From Chthoniobacter flavus (GTDB taxonomy: Bacteria; Verrucomicrobiota; Verrucomicrobiia; Chthoniobacterales; Terrimicrobiaceae): DNA of 42,333 bases. The notes under the pieces are model-generated. The model worked only from the letters and a program-made list of their open reading frames with translations. It was not told where the DNA came from and made no database searches. The translations under genes were made by a program, and so were the position numbers. Location: positions 1-42,333 of the forward strand of contig CAMCXK010000025.1 in the NCBI GenBank assembly GCA_945883435.1, written 5' to 3'. Below are positions 15,936-24,582 of this stretch, piece after piece (position 1 is the first letter of the stretch; each line of letters starts with the position of its first letter).

Positions 15936-15959
15936 GCAATCAGTGCTTTGTGGTGTCTA

Positions 15960-17141
15960 TTATGTTTTAAAACCGCTTAAAATATTATCGAACTTCGAAA
16001 GCCACTCATCTTCAGAGCAGTGGTTGCAGAGCCACTCTCGACCATTTTGCCCGAGAGATTTTGCTTTCATCGGCTCGGATTCAAGCATCAGAATTTGGTC
16101 CGCGAGTTGATTGGCGTCTCCCGGATGATGCAGCAATCCCGTCCGATTGTGCTCCACTGTTTCCGTAAGCCCACCCGACCGAGCCGCCAACATGGGTTTG
16201 CAAAAATTATACGCTTCGTAAGTGACAATTCCAAGCGGTTCCCACCACAGCGATGGGGCAATCATGGCCCGACAGTTGCGGATCTGGTTCATTTTGTTCT
16301 CCCCATCGATTCGGCCCAGAAAATGAACATTGGAATTTTTAAACGCAAAAGATTCGATTTCAGGGGCCAATTCTCCCTCTCCGGCAATCTTCAAAACTGG
16401 TGTGGCGCTACCAAGTCGCGCTGTGAGTAAATCCCAGGTCTTGAGTAAAGGCTGAATGCCTTTTGCAGATATCAGTCTTCCGATAAACAAGTAGTAGCCC
16501 GCATCATGAATATCCTCATTCAGAGGATCAATAACCGCACTGTGACGAATGGTAACAATTTTATCCTCGGGAATACCCGCTTGGATAAAAGTCGCTCGCA
16601 TAAAATCGGAGATTGCCAACCAGCGGTCAATTTTTCGATAAAACCCGGCCCTATGCATAAAGCTAATGGCCATGGAGGCGATGAATGTCCGCAAACGAGA
16701 TTGTTGCCAGGACCCCGTCACAATTTCGGGCCAAAAGTTTTTCTTTAACCCTGAGAGCGTGAGTTTTCCATTGCTCCAAAGATAACCATTTACAGAAAAG
16801 GGGCGGAAATTATGAATGTAATACAGTGTCTTGACTCCGCGGCGCTGAACTTCATGCAATACAGACGCGCTTCCGTATGGTAGGAAATTATGAAAGAGAA
16901 CAAAATCCGGTTGAACAACATCCAAGTGATCACGCAGTCGTTCCGCCGCCTGAAAATTCCAGAGGATTTGACCGGCAGAATTCAATTTCTCTGAAATCGT
17001 CTCTGTTCCGGCCATTTGCCGACTATCAAAGTAACAGTGATAAATTGAGTGACGCTTACTCAACGCATCGGAAATACGCTCCACCGAGATTTCCTCACCG
17101 CCCCTTTGAAGGTATCGATTAAAAACTTGAGTGATTCTCAC
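15960..17141 (-). CDS. GT4-family glycosyltransferase
   Basis: 393 codons from a GTG at 17141 that overlaps the upstream stop by four bases (GTGA). The GT-B fold is evident: N-terminal VFNRYLQRGGEEISVERI, then HNFLPYG, and in the C-terminal domain YYLFIGRLISAKGIQPLLKTW, PVLKIAGEGELAPEI, NVHFLGRIDGENKMNQI and PSLWWEPLGIVTYEAYNFCKPMLA, the E-x7-E nucleotide-sugar site of GT4 (EPLGIVTYE). It would transfer a sugar from a nucleotide donor to a lipid-linked glycan at the inner face of the inner membrane. Donor and linkage cannot be told. It is the last gene before the left 193-bp element. Confidence 0.88.
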   Translation of the reverse strand: MRITQVFNRYLQRGGEEISVERISDALSKRHSIYHCYFDSRQMAGTETISEKLNSAGQILWNFQAAERLRDHLDVVQPDFVLFHNFLPYGSASVLHEVQRRGVKTLYYIHNFRPFSVNGYLWSNGKLTLSGLKKNFWPEIVTGSWQQSRLRTFIASMAISFMHRAGFYRKIDRWLAISDFMRATFIQAGIPEDKIVTIRHSAVIDPLNEDIHDAGYYLFIGRLISAKGIQPLLKTWDLLTARLGSATPVLKIAGEGELAPEIESFAFKNSNVHFLGRIDGENKMNQIRNCRAMIAPSLWWEPLGIVTYEAYNFCKPMLAARSGGLTETVEHNRTGLLHHPGDANQLADQILMLESEPMKAKSLGQNGREWLCNHCSEDEWLSKFDNILSGFKT

Positions 17142-17842
17142 GATGGATCCACGCTCTCAGGCATCACGCAGGCCAATAGCAAGCGATCTTTTCCAAAACC
17201 GGTTGTTTGAAAGGTCGCAGGCAAAAAAAGACTTCCCTGAAGTTCTAAATAAAGTCCTTTTGGATAATTGCTTGTTTGCTGGAAAAAATCAAAGTAACGC
17301 TTCATTGCAACACCCGGCGGAAGATTGCGCATGAAGACATCAGGGAACGAGTGCCCTACAACTGGTTGAAAATCAGCGCTAATCAGCTTTAAGAGATTGT
17401 CGCTCACAGCCACAATCGCCCCTGTGGAATCAGCTGCCACCACGGGAACCGGAAGGGATTGAACAATCGCGCGCGAGGTGGCCAATGATTGAAGCGACTG
17501 TTGTCGCGCCCGTGCGTAGGCAAACGCCAACGAGGATCCCACACAAAAACTCCCAATTCTTAGAGAAATATTTCCAGGACTCTGATTTCGAAGGCTGAAT
17601 AAGACAAACAGCAAGAGAACGACCGCTGAGATCAAGACTGCAAATGCCGAACGGCGAGATGCCTGCCACATTAAAAAGCAAAGGCTAAAAAATGGCGTCA
17701 GTGTGATGTCGTTCAAAAAATGTTCCGCTAAGATGCAAAACACACCGAACAGGACAGCGCGAGCGACTATTCCGAGAAGATGATGCTGAGTCATGATTTG
17801 ACTTTCGGCCATCGACCAGAGAGTTCCCCGCTCCAATGGCAA
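17138..17842 (-). CDS. Membrane protein with a PAS-like C-terminal region
   Basis: Up to 234 codons from 17842; starts at 17812 or 17794 (MTQHHLLGIVARAV) are equally plausible. Three or four hydrophobic helices (about 20-85 and 90-110) lead through a short coiled stretch (ARARQQSLQSLATSRAI) to a soluble domain with QSLPVPVVAADSTGAIVAVSDNLLKLI, the pattern of a PAS sensor fold. No kinase, cyclase or regulator domain follows, so it would be a bare sensor or scaffold. Such a protein is unusual in a sugar-transferase operon. It is coupled to the GT4 gene by a 4-base overlap. Confidence 0.6.
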   Translation of the reverse strand: MPLERGTLWSMAESQIMTQHHLLGIVARAVLFGVFCILAEHFLNDITLTPFFSLCFLMWQASRRSAFAVLISAVVLLLFVLFSLRNQSPGNISLRIGSFCVGSSLAFAYARARQQSLQSLATSRAIVQSLPVPVVAADSTGAIVAVSDNLLKLISADFQPVVGHSFPDVFMRNLPPGVAMKRYFDFFQQTSNYPKGLYLELQGSLFLPATFQTTGFGKDRLLLACVMPESVDPS

Positions 17843-18193
17843 ACTCCCCCCTCATTCCGATAGCGTATGGAAAGAGAGAAAGTCTGATAGGCCTGTGCTA
17901 GGAATCTCCGGATGCGATGCTGGACAACCACGCAAGGCAAAAGAATCAAGGAAGAAAATAGAGAGGGGGAAATCCAACGCGCATGCTCCATGCGACCTTG
18001 GGTGTTCGCACTCAGATTGTGCCCTGTAAACGCATAAGTCGCCAGCGGCTTGCCGCAAGCATGGATTTCCCGGCCCGATCAATTTCATTTTAATATATTT
18101 GGGTGTTGTAAATTAATATTCTAGAAAAACCATTGATAATAACAAAGCATATTAATGGACTGTGCGTTTCGATTTGCCATCGGATAGGAGGTG
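17843..18193. other. 351-base gap inside the cluster, possible gene remnant
   Basis: No firm gene. On the minus strand 17791-17991 is open for 66 codons from ATG (MEHARWISPSLF...). The same frame is open further upstream to about 18080, reading KPLATYAFTGHNLSANTQGR without a good start, which sounds protein-like, so a decayed gene is possible. It overlaps the start region of the PAS-like gene. The right part (18100-18180) is plain AT-rich spacer. Confidence 0.3.
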
Positions 18194-18997
18194 TTACCCC
18201 TTTTTGCGAAAGACATAAATATGGCTCACTATGGAAGTGCCTGCAGAATAGTCGTCTTCAATACTTACCAGTTCCAATCCAGCATTTGAAGCAAAGGCTA
18301 TAACAATATCAGTTGGTGTGCAATGAACTTTGAAGCGCACTGTAGAGCCTCCCTTAATCCGACGGTAGAAGGATCCTAGACTGAATGGCGCATGCTCAAC
18401 AATCCAAGATCGAACTTTTGAGGCGACTTTTAGAGTTCGGTTGCGTGATGGCAACTGAAAGATAACGACTCCACCCGGACGACAGATTCTCCCAAATTCA
18501 ATAATGTATGCAGGTATAACTTGGGGAGGGATATGCTGAAGACAAATATGCGATGCGACCACATCAAAAGAATTGGCTTCAAACTGACTCAAATCAGTAG
18601 AGGCATTAAGCAGAACTTTTGCGTTAGGTATCCCTTGCAAGGTTGATTTAGCATGCTCAATCATCGGCGCAGAAACATCGACCCCAACTACTTCGTGAAC
18701 TCGTCGACTCCAAGCCAAAGTAAGTCGCCCCACCCCGCAACCAAAGTCGAGCAAGCGGCCTAGTTGATTTCCACATCCCAGATTCTTACAGAGAATTTCG
18801 TGGTAGCGGGCAACGTCCTGTTCGCCTGTTTGGAAAAACTCCGCACGATCCCATTTACCCCCCCGCTTGTGATCGTTTGAAACAACGGCCCACAGAGGGT
18901 CATCAATGCCGAGTTGCTCCCAGACTTTTTTCTCGGCAAGGAAACTTCGAAGTTTATTGGATTCCACATTGGTATCAGAAATTTTTCCCATACGCAT
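18194..18997 (-). CDS. SAM-dependent methyltransferase
   Basis: 267 codons. Core SAM site LLDFGCGVGRLTLAWS at about 82-97, then VVGVDVSAPMIEHAK, SFDVVASHICLQHIP and the RPGGVVIFQLPS strand: a complete Methyltransf_11/25 pattern. The N-terminal segment (DPLWAVVSNDHKRGGKWDRAEFFQTG) is often seen in methyltransferases of polysaccharide loci. Its target is probably a sugar hydroxyl or the chain end of the glycan, which can stop chain growth. It follows the GT4 gene at 19009 with an 11-base gap. Confidence 0.85.
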   Translation of the reverse strand: MRMGKISDTNVESNKLRSFLAEKKVWEQLGIDDPLWAVVSNDHKRGGKWDRAEFFQTGEQDVARYHEILCKNLGCGNQLGRLLDFGCGVGRLTLAWSRRVHEVVGVDVSAPMIEHAKSTLQGIPNAKVLLNASTDLSQFEANSFDVVASHICLQHIPPQVIPAYIIEFGRICRPGGVVIFQLPSRNRTLKVASKVRSWIVEHAPFSLGSFYRRIKGGSTVRFKVHCTPTDIVIAFASNAGLELVSIEDDYSAGTSIVSHIYVFRKKG

Positions 18998-19008
18998 AAA
19001 TCAGTTGT

Positions 19009-20073
19009 TTAAATAATAACGTTTTTATATATATTTACCGTTTCAGAGGCACACTTACTCCAGGAAAACTGAGCCGCGCGCTCACGACCAGCAGCGACAA
19101 GGTCACTTCTATAAGACTCGTTTGCTAAAATGAATCTCATAGCATCCAAGAATGGCATGGGCGATAGCTCAGAATAAAGCGCTGCTTCGCCACTCACTTC
19201 CGGAAGGCTCGCCAATCGGGAGCAAACTACAGGGCACCCTAAAGTCATTGCTTCCAGAAGCGGAAAACCGAATCCTTCATATTTGGATGGAAACAACAGG
19301 GCCATAGCGCGTCGATAGAGATAGACTAATTCAGAATCGCTGATGCGACCCGCTTGTATCCAAGACACGGGCCATCTTCCTTCATGCTTGACGCCATACC
19401 AGCGCGCGCCGACAACCACCAATGGAGGCAAACAAAGAGCATTTTTCTCAGCAAGCAGATAGCACTCACGGAGTAGGTTGAGATTTTTGCCAGGCTCCAA
19501 ACTACCCACAAATAAAAAAAATGAAGATGGAACAGAAAAGCTGCGTGGAGCGCACTCGGAAGAATCATGAGAGAAGTCACAACCATGGTGAATAATGCTT
19601 AGCAAACGCGGAGGGATGCCCAAGAGTTTAACTGCTTCATCAGCAGTAAATTTACTAATTGCAATGATATGATTAGAATCAATTAGTTTACGAAGACGAT
19701 ATGGGCCGGAGAATCGCTGCCATTTGCGAAAACGCTCCGGATGACGAAGCATTGCTAAATCATGAAGGGTAACAACATGAGGCACATTATCTGGAGGAGT
19801 AACAAAAAAACCTGTGGGAGAATGAAAGACATCTGGCTTGGACTTGGCGATTTGAGGGCGTGCAACCAACCATGGCCAAACCAGTTCACGATAAGCTGTT
19901 TTTAGCGATCTTTGAGGTTGCTTATACGATAAATTATCAATCGGCCAAGAAATCTCTTCGACATGCAATACACTACTCGAAATTTGCTTTAGTCCACGTA
20001 AAAGCCCTTCTAAATAGCGGGTTGTCCCAGCACGCGTTGTGTGTCGAGAATTTGTATCGATGGCGACTTTCAT
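19009..20073 (-). CDS. GT4-family glycosyltransferase, mannosyltransferase-like
   Basis: 354 codons. It starts MKVAIDTNSRHTTRAGTTRYLEGLL, the N-terminal pattern of WbaZ/MtfB-like mannosyl or rhamnosyl transferases. Then PDVFHSPTGFFVTPP, VVTLHDLAMLRHPERF, IIAISKFTADEAVKLLGIP, FFLFVGSLEPGKNLN, YLYRRAMALLFPSKYEGFGFPLLEAM (the E-x7-E site) and GCPVVCSRLASLPEVSGEAALY follow, a full GT4 set. The protein adds one sugar during repeat-unit assembly. A 67-base gap separates it from the Wzy-like gene. Confidence 0.88.
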   Translation of the reverse strand: MKVAIDTNSRHTTRAGTTRYLEGLLRGLKQISSSVLHVEEISWPIDNLSYKQPQRSLKTAYRELVWPWLVARPQIAKSKPDVFHSPTGFFVTPPDNVPHVVTLHDLAMLRHPERFRKWQRFSGPYRLRKLIDSNHIIAISKFTADEAVKLLGIPPRLLSIIHHGCDFSHDSSECAPRSFSVPSSFFLFVGSLEPGKNLNLLRECYLLAEKNALCLPPLVVVGARWYGVKHEGRWPVSWIQAGRISDSELVYLYRRAMALLFPSKYEGFGFPLLEAMTLGCPVVCSRLASLPEVSGEAALYSELSPMPFLDAMRFILANESYRSDLVAAGRERAAQFSWSKCASETVNIYKNVII

Positions 20074-20140
20074 AAAATCAATATGTTAAATCTTACATAG
20101 ACTAAATTTGTAAATCTCGAGTAGCATAAACAATTTAAAA

Positions 20141-21628
20141 CTATTTGTCAATCGCTTCATTTCTTCTTGATAAACTGATATTTGTTGCCCATAATCCCTC
20201 TAAAAGAGCCACGTAATAAAATAGTGTCGGGAATGATGATTGAACGTCGCCGTAGAGAACTGCAAAGATAATAAATGAAGTTAAAATATTTACTGTAAGA
20301 ACTTGATGGCATCTTGAAAGAATGGGATCGGTCCATTGCTGCTTCTGAAGTTGGAGGTGTCTTTTAACAAAAAGATAATACAAAAAAACTCCCGAAATAA
20401 GCCCTGGGATACCTAATCCTAATAATAAACTTAAGAGCCCTTGGTGATACGCACATTGCATAACTGCCCAATCCGTTGGATCAAATATTCCCGTTTTTGG
20501 ATCCATTGCGGCAAGCATTTCGCGACTACTAAAGGCATACCCCTTTCCGATAAGCCAATAATCTGGGATGAACTGTAGCCCACGCTTCCAGAGTTCGATC
20601 CGCCATTCTGTCGTGGATTCAGCATCCGAACTAATATGGCCAGAAACGGTAATACCAGGCAAAATGGAAAGCATTCTCTGAATCGGAGCCGGCAAGGAAG
20701 GACTGAAGAGATACGCAAATAAATAAAATCCGATGACAATCAAGATAAAGACAAGGACTCGACCAATTGAAATAGCCTTATTTACTTTTAACATGAGTGT
20801 AGTGAAGAGCCCAAGGTTGAGCATTGAGCTCCGAAATCCGCTCAGGCCTACGAGGATCAGGATTCCAATTCCAAATGGGATGCTTACAAAAAGGGCCCTC
20901 CCAAAAATGGATTGAATTGATAAAAAGTAAAAAAGAATGTTATAAGCCGACTGCCCTGCGTATCCTAGACTGAAAAACCTTTCGACTTGAACACTGCCGC
21001 CAGTCGCCAGCTTCGCAATTTGTCCTCCTGTTTGCGCATCGGTTTGAATGAACGCTAGGAGGTTACTACTTCCAAAAGAGGCCAAGAAGCCGGAGAGCAC
21101 TGGAAGGAAGGGTGCAAGGGCAGCTGCAACCAAAACCGGACGCCATACTTTTTTTGATAGAGAAACTCGAGGCACCACAAAAACCAAGCTTATAGAAATA
21201 AACAATTGAATATAAAACATACCACCCCATTTATCATCACCGAGTATACGTAAGCCAGCCCCTCGGATCAGCATAGTCATCAAAATCACGACTGCAAAGA
21301 CAACCAACCAAGAGTGTGCTTTGCTCCAAAGAATCGGCGTTTTACGATCCATAGAGAGACGCAAGGTCGCAACTCCGGCTAAAATAGCGGCAAAAACATA
21401 AAAAAGATTCATCTTTCCCTGTAACTGAGGCAGTGTTAGTCCGGAAGAAAAGGCAAAAACCGTTAAAACAGTGAGAAACTGTGGCGCGATAATTGATGTA
21501 ATGAGACATGCAATTAGAATAACCAGATACAGAACTCGGTAGCTTTCTTCGGCGATAGATGAACCGACAATGATTGCGATTATCGAAGCAATCGCGGCAG
21601 CCGAGATTAGAGCAATGCGGCTATTCAT
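20141..21628 (-). CDS. Wzy/WaaL-type O-antigen polymerase or ligase
   Basis: 495 codons, about a dozen hydrophobic helices with a large polar loop near the last third (about 325-385: HISSDAESTTEWRIELWKRG...). GLSGFRSSMLNLGLF (about 258-272) matches the conserved S-G-x-R-S/T stretch of the O-antigen ligase (Wzy_C) superfamily, and the loop carries the RIELWKRGLQFI text seen before the periplasmic segment in that family. It would join lipid-linked repeat units or ligate them in the periplasm. Polymerase and ligase cannot be separated by sequence alone; its place beside wzx and transferases favours polymerase. It overlaps the next transferase by 8 bases. Confidence 0.82.
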   Translation of the reverse strand: MNSRIALISAAAIASIIAIIVGSSIAEESYRVLYLVILIACLITSIIAPQFLTVLTVFAFSSGLTLPQLQGKMNLFYVFAAILAGVATLRLSMDRKTPILWSKAHSWLVVFAVVILMTMLIRGAGLRILGDDKWGGMFYIQLFISISLVFVVPRVSLSKKVWRPVLVAAALAPFLPVLSGFLASFGSSNLLAFIQTDAQTGGQIAKLATGGSVQVERFFSLGYAGQSAYNILFYFLSIQSIFGRALFVSIPFGIGILILVGLSGFRSSMLNLGLFTTLMLKVNKAISIGRVLVFILIVIGFYLFAYLFSPSLPAPIQRMLSILPGITVSGHISSDAESTTEWRIELWKRGLQFIPDYWLIGKGYAFSSREMLAAMDPKTGIFDPTDWAVMQCAYHQGLLSLLLGLGIPGLISGVFLYYLFVKRHLQLQKQQWTDPILSRCHQVLTVNILTSFIIFAVLYGDVQSSFPTLFYYVALLEGLWATNISLSRRNEAIDK

Positions 21629-22787
21629 TTAAAAAACTCCTCCGTGTTTCTTGCTGATTCAGAATTTCTCGATATACTGAAAAAGTCCTTAAAGCAACAT
21701 TTCTAGGATGATAAATCTGTTTTAATTCAAGTTTCTGTTTATCGGCCGTTTGAATATGTTCTTGAACATTGCGTGAGATATTCGCCAAAGTGTCGGCCAA
21801 GGAAATTGGTAGAGTAGGATCGAAGAGATGCCCATAGCGTCCACCCTCCAGAAGTAAAGGGATTCCAGCTGCGTTGGCTCCAATCGTGATTCTTCCGGAA
21901 CACAAAGACTGAATAAGCGAGAGCGGAGCTGTTTCCTCCAAGGATGGCAAAACTACAGTGTTCGCCCATGCATATTCAGCAATAAGATCCTTGTCTGAAA
22001 GCAATCCACGCAATTTCACACAAGCCTGTAGTCTATTGACTTCAATAAGCGAATTCAATTCTTCGGAGGCACCCGGAGCGGATCTGCCAATTAAGTGGCA
22101 CTCGAATGGAATATTCAAACTTTTTAAGATTGCGCATGCCTGAATAAGAGTTTTTTGATTTTTTCTTGCTGACAATAATCCTACACAGATTATCTTTAAT
22201 GAACCGGATACAGCTGGCTGGATTTCAAAAAACTCATGATCTATAGGATTAGGGATTTTCCAAATCTTTGGGGAAGCGAATCCTTGAATGTATTCCTCGA
22301 CGTAGGGGGAAATGGAAATGACATTTTGGGAACGATTAACAGCCTGGCGCTGATAAATCTCACGAATAAAGTTTGCCAATACTCCACGAGACAAAAGCCG
22401 CGCGCCTTTGGTTTCCCTCAGCACAAGACCATGTATTGTTATGACGTGGGGTCCATTCCATTCCGTTGCTGTCGTTAGGTATTCAGAAGTCGGCTGAGCA
22501 TGGCAAAGTTGAGGAGATAGTTCTAAAATCTTTTTATGAAGTGTCTTTTTCTCAAAAAAATATCCCGATAAAGTCTTGAACTTGGGTTTGCAAGGAAGAT
22601 AGTGATATGTCACTGATCCGGAGACACGAGAAAATTCCTCAGGTAAACCGTCTTGGAGGGAAATGGCATGGACTTCAACGTGTGGAATCGATTCATACTC
22701 TTTTAAAAGGGTCTCTGATACTTTTAGAACACCCGAACCTGCTGGTTCTCCATATTTTGGTAGAAGACTAAGGTAGCAAATCTTCAT
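21621..22787 (-). CDS. GT4-family glycosyltransferase
   Basis: 388 codons. The start at 22787 overlaps the preceding methyltransferase stop by four bases (ATGA) and gives MKICYLSLLPKYGEPAGSG, a normal GT4 opening; longer starts intrude on that gene. Domain text: HVITIHGLVLRETKGARLL, NVISISPYVEEYI, IPNPIDHEFFEI, LKIICVGLLSARKNQKTLIQA, CHLIGRSAPG and VVLPSLEETAPLSLIQSLCSG, where EETAPLSLIQS takes the E-x7-E position with Gln for the second Glu. It likely adds a sugar to the repeat unit. The Gln change is a deviation worth noting, though some active GT4 enzymes vary there. Confidence 0.85.
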   Translation of the reverse strand: MKICYLSLLPKYGEPAGSGVLKVSETLLKEYESIPHVEVHAISLQDGLPEEFSRVSGSVTYHYLPCKPKFKTLSGYFFEKKTLHKKILELSPQLCHAQPTSEYLTTATEWNGPHVITIHGLVLRETKGARLLSRGVLANFIREIYQRQAVNRSQNVISISPYVEEYIQGFASPKIWKIPNPIDHEFFEIQPAVSGSLKIICVGLLSARKNQKTLIQACAILKSLNIPFECHLIGRSAPGASEELNSLIEVNRLQACVKLRGLLSDKDLIAEYAWANTVVLPSLEETAPLSLIQSLCSGRITIGANAAGIPLLLEGGRYGHLFDPTLPISLADTLANISRNVQEHIQTADKQKLELKQIYHPRNVALRTFSVYREILNQQETRRSFLNE

Positions 22788-23668
22788 AAGCACGGTTTTG
22801 TCGCTGTTATCCAGATGCAGGCACCTTTGTTTGGTGAGCATTTTGAAAGAGAGGAACTGACTGCCTTGGAGAGAGTCTTAATCAAATGAGATTTCAGGGA
22901 TGCAGGAATTCGCCTTTCAACAAACTGGAGGGCCGGAGATTGTAAAAAACGATAAATTTGTGAAAAATAAAATGGCTGATACTCAATTAATTCAGCCACA
23001 TGAAAACAAGTAGAATTTAGCAGTCCGCGGACTTCGGCAATCGAAGGTTCTTGAAGGTGTCCGAATAGTGAAATTAGATGAGATCTATCTGTAAACCCTC
23101 CCAAAGCAATGAGATGATTTGAAAACTCACCCATTGTCATTGTAAACAAAAACGTCCCGCCCGGCTTTAGTATTCGAAAAACTTCTTGGAACGTGGCGTC
23201 AAGTTTGGGTAAGTGCTCTAAGACCGAGTTTGAGACCACGACGTCGAACGATGCATTTGCAAATGGCAAGGACGAAGCATCTCCCCATATGCTTTTTGCA
23301 TTCGGCAGTATCTGCTTGCGAACACTCAAAGAATCGTGATCGTAATCGATACCGCAGATATAATCGGAGAATCCTGCCGCATTGCCAAAGATGCCATCTC
23401 CGCAACCCAAATCAAGAATATCTCCATGGATCAAGTGAGCATGACGTCGAAAAAGGGTGACTTCTTGAGCTCTCCACAAGCTATGCGCGAGGGTATCAAA
23501 GCAGGGCCAAAAAACTCCGTTTACTTTGAGCAACGAAATCTTTTGACTGCCATGCACGCCCGCACCCGCTGTTTTAGGGGAATGAGGCCGCGAATTGCAT
23601 TTCAGCGAGCGACCATACAGCCAAGCTTTATCAATGAGCCCTAGTAAGCGGAAGCACGATTTGATCAT
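22784..23668 (-). CDS. SAM-dependent methyltransferase (Methyltransf_11)
   Basis: 294 codons. ILDLGCGDGIFGNAAG at about 83-98 is the SAM loop, followed by YICGIDYDHDSLSVRKQ, AKSIWGDASSLPFANASFDVVVSNSVLEHLP and ILKPGGTFLFTMTMGEF, all standard motifs. The C-terminal third (FYFSQIYRFLQSPALQFVERRI...) is family-specific. Such proteins in O-antigen loci methylate a sugar or act on an intermediate. It overlaps genes on both sides by four bases, so it is translated as part of a coupled chain. Confidence 0.85.
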   Translation of the reverse strand: MIKSCFRLLGLIDKAWLYGRSLKCNSRPHSPKTAGAGVHGSQKISLLKVNGVFWPCFDTLAHSLWRAQEVTLFRRHAHLIHGDILDLGCGDGIFGNAAGFSDYICGIDYDHDSLSVRKQILPNAKSIWGDASSLPFANASFDVVVSNSVLEHLPKLDATFQEVFRILKPGGTFLFTMTMGEFSNHLIALGGFTDRSHLISLFGHLQEPSIAEVRGLLNSTCFHVAELIEYQPFYFSQIYRFLQSPALQFVERRIPASLKSHLIKTLSKAVSSSLSKCSPNKGACIWITATKPCL

Positions 23669-24579
23669 GGAAGGAGACCTTCAAATTGCAGGAGATCTCG
23701 GATCCCTTGTTGAAAGTCAATTTGAGGTTCCCAATCGGTGATACTTTTAAGCAGGGAAATATCCGCGATCTGAACCAATTTATCTGAACGGCGGAAGCGT
23801 AGAGGATCGGATTGAATTAAAATCTCTCGATTCAAATGAGAAGAAAAAATTTGAATCAAGTCCTCGACGGATGCACTTACCCCGCTGGATACGTTAACAG
23901 CGCGCCATCTCTCTGGTGGACTTTCAGCAAGACGCCTCAAAGCTTGAGCGGTGTCTATTGTGTGTATGTAGTCTCGTCGAGGTTTGATGTTTCCTAAATG
24001 TAGCACGTTGCTCTTCTTAAGTTGGCGAATGATTTCTGGGATGATATGAGCATTGGTTTCACGCGGACCATAGTTGTTAAAAAGTCGCAAAGCTGTTACT
24101 TTTAATCCCTCATGTTGGGAGAAGTAATTCGAAAGTTGCTCGGCAAAGAGTTTGCTCAAACCATAGATATCAACTGGATCGACGCGACTGTTTTCAGAGA
24201 GAGGGTTTATTGAATCTGCATAAACTGCACCGCTTGATGCAAGTAAAAAATGACCAACTTGCGTCCGGGCGCAGGCGGACAGCAAGGACTGCGTTGCCTC
24301 GACATTAACACGCAATGTGCGCTCCGGGTTTTCATTGCACTCTGGGATATAATGAATCGCAGCTAAGTGAAATACGATGTCTGGAGCAATATCTCGAACC
24401 ACGCTTTGGAGTTGATCGGAGTTTGTAATATCCACTTCCACACAGGGAATATGAGCCAGATCCTCTATGCGCTCTGCAACCCGGTTCCGATTGTCTAAGA
24501 TAACCACCTCCCCAACTTGAGACAGTTGACGAACGAGTTCATTCCCAATAAAGCCAAATCCACCAGTGACAAGATACAT
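23665..24579 (-). CDS. NAD(P)-dependent sugar epimerase/dehydratase (extended SDR)
   Basis: 304 codons. A Rossmann start VTGGFGFIGNELVRQL has the GxxGxxG nucleotide loop (residues 6-12). VVILDNRNR follows, then IVFHLAAIHYIPECNENP, LLASSGAVYADS with the catalytic Ser/Thr region, and YGLSK with Tyr and Lys (YxxxK). NNYGPRETNAHIIPEII and RRDYIHTIDTAQAL are typical of UDP-glucose 4-epimerase and GDP- or dTDP-sugar enzymes. It prepares a nucleotide sugar for the cluster, but the exact sugar cannot be named. It is coupled by overlap to the next methyltransferase and starts only three bases after the HAD-type gene ends. Confidence 0.85.
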   Translation of the reverse strand: MYLVTGGFGFIGNELVRQLSQVGEVVILDNRNRVAERIEDLAHIPCVEVDITNSDQLQSVVRDIAPDIVFHLAAIHYIPECNENPERTLRVNVEATQSLLSACARTQVGHFLLASSGAVYADSINPLSENSRVDPVDIYGLSKLFAEQLSNYFSQHEGLKVTALRLFNNYGPRETNAHIIPEIIRQLKKSNVLHLGNIKPRRDYIHTIDTAQALRRLAESPPERWRAVNVSSGVSASVEDLIQIFSSHLNREILIQSDPLRFRRSDKLVQIADISLLKSITDWEPQIDFQQGIRDLLQFEGLLP

Positions 24580-24582
24580 AAG

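Noticed and set aside
17852-18088. 78-codon open frame on the minus strand
   Set aside because: Its translation is rich in Pro, Cys and Ser without a family pattern, and another frame over the same DNA reads more like protein; kept only as part of the gap description.
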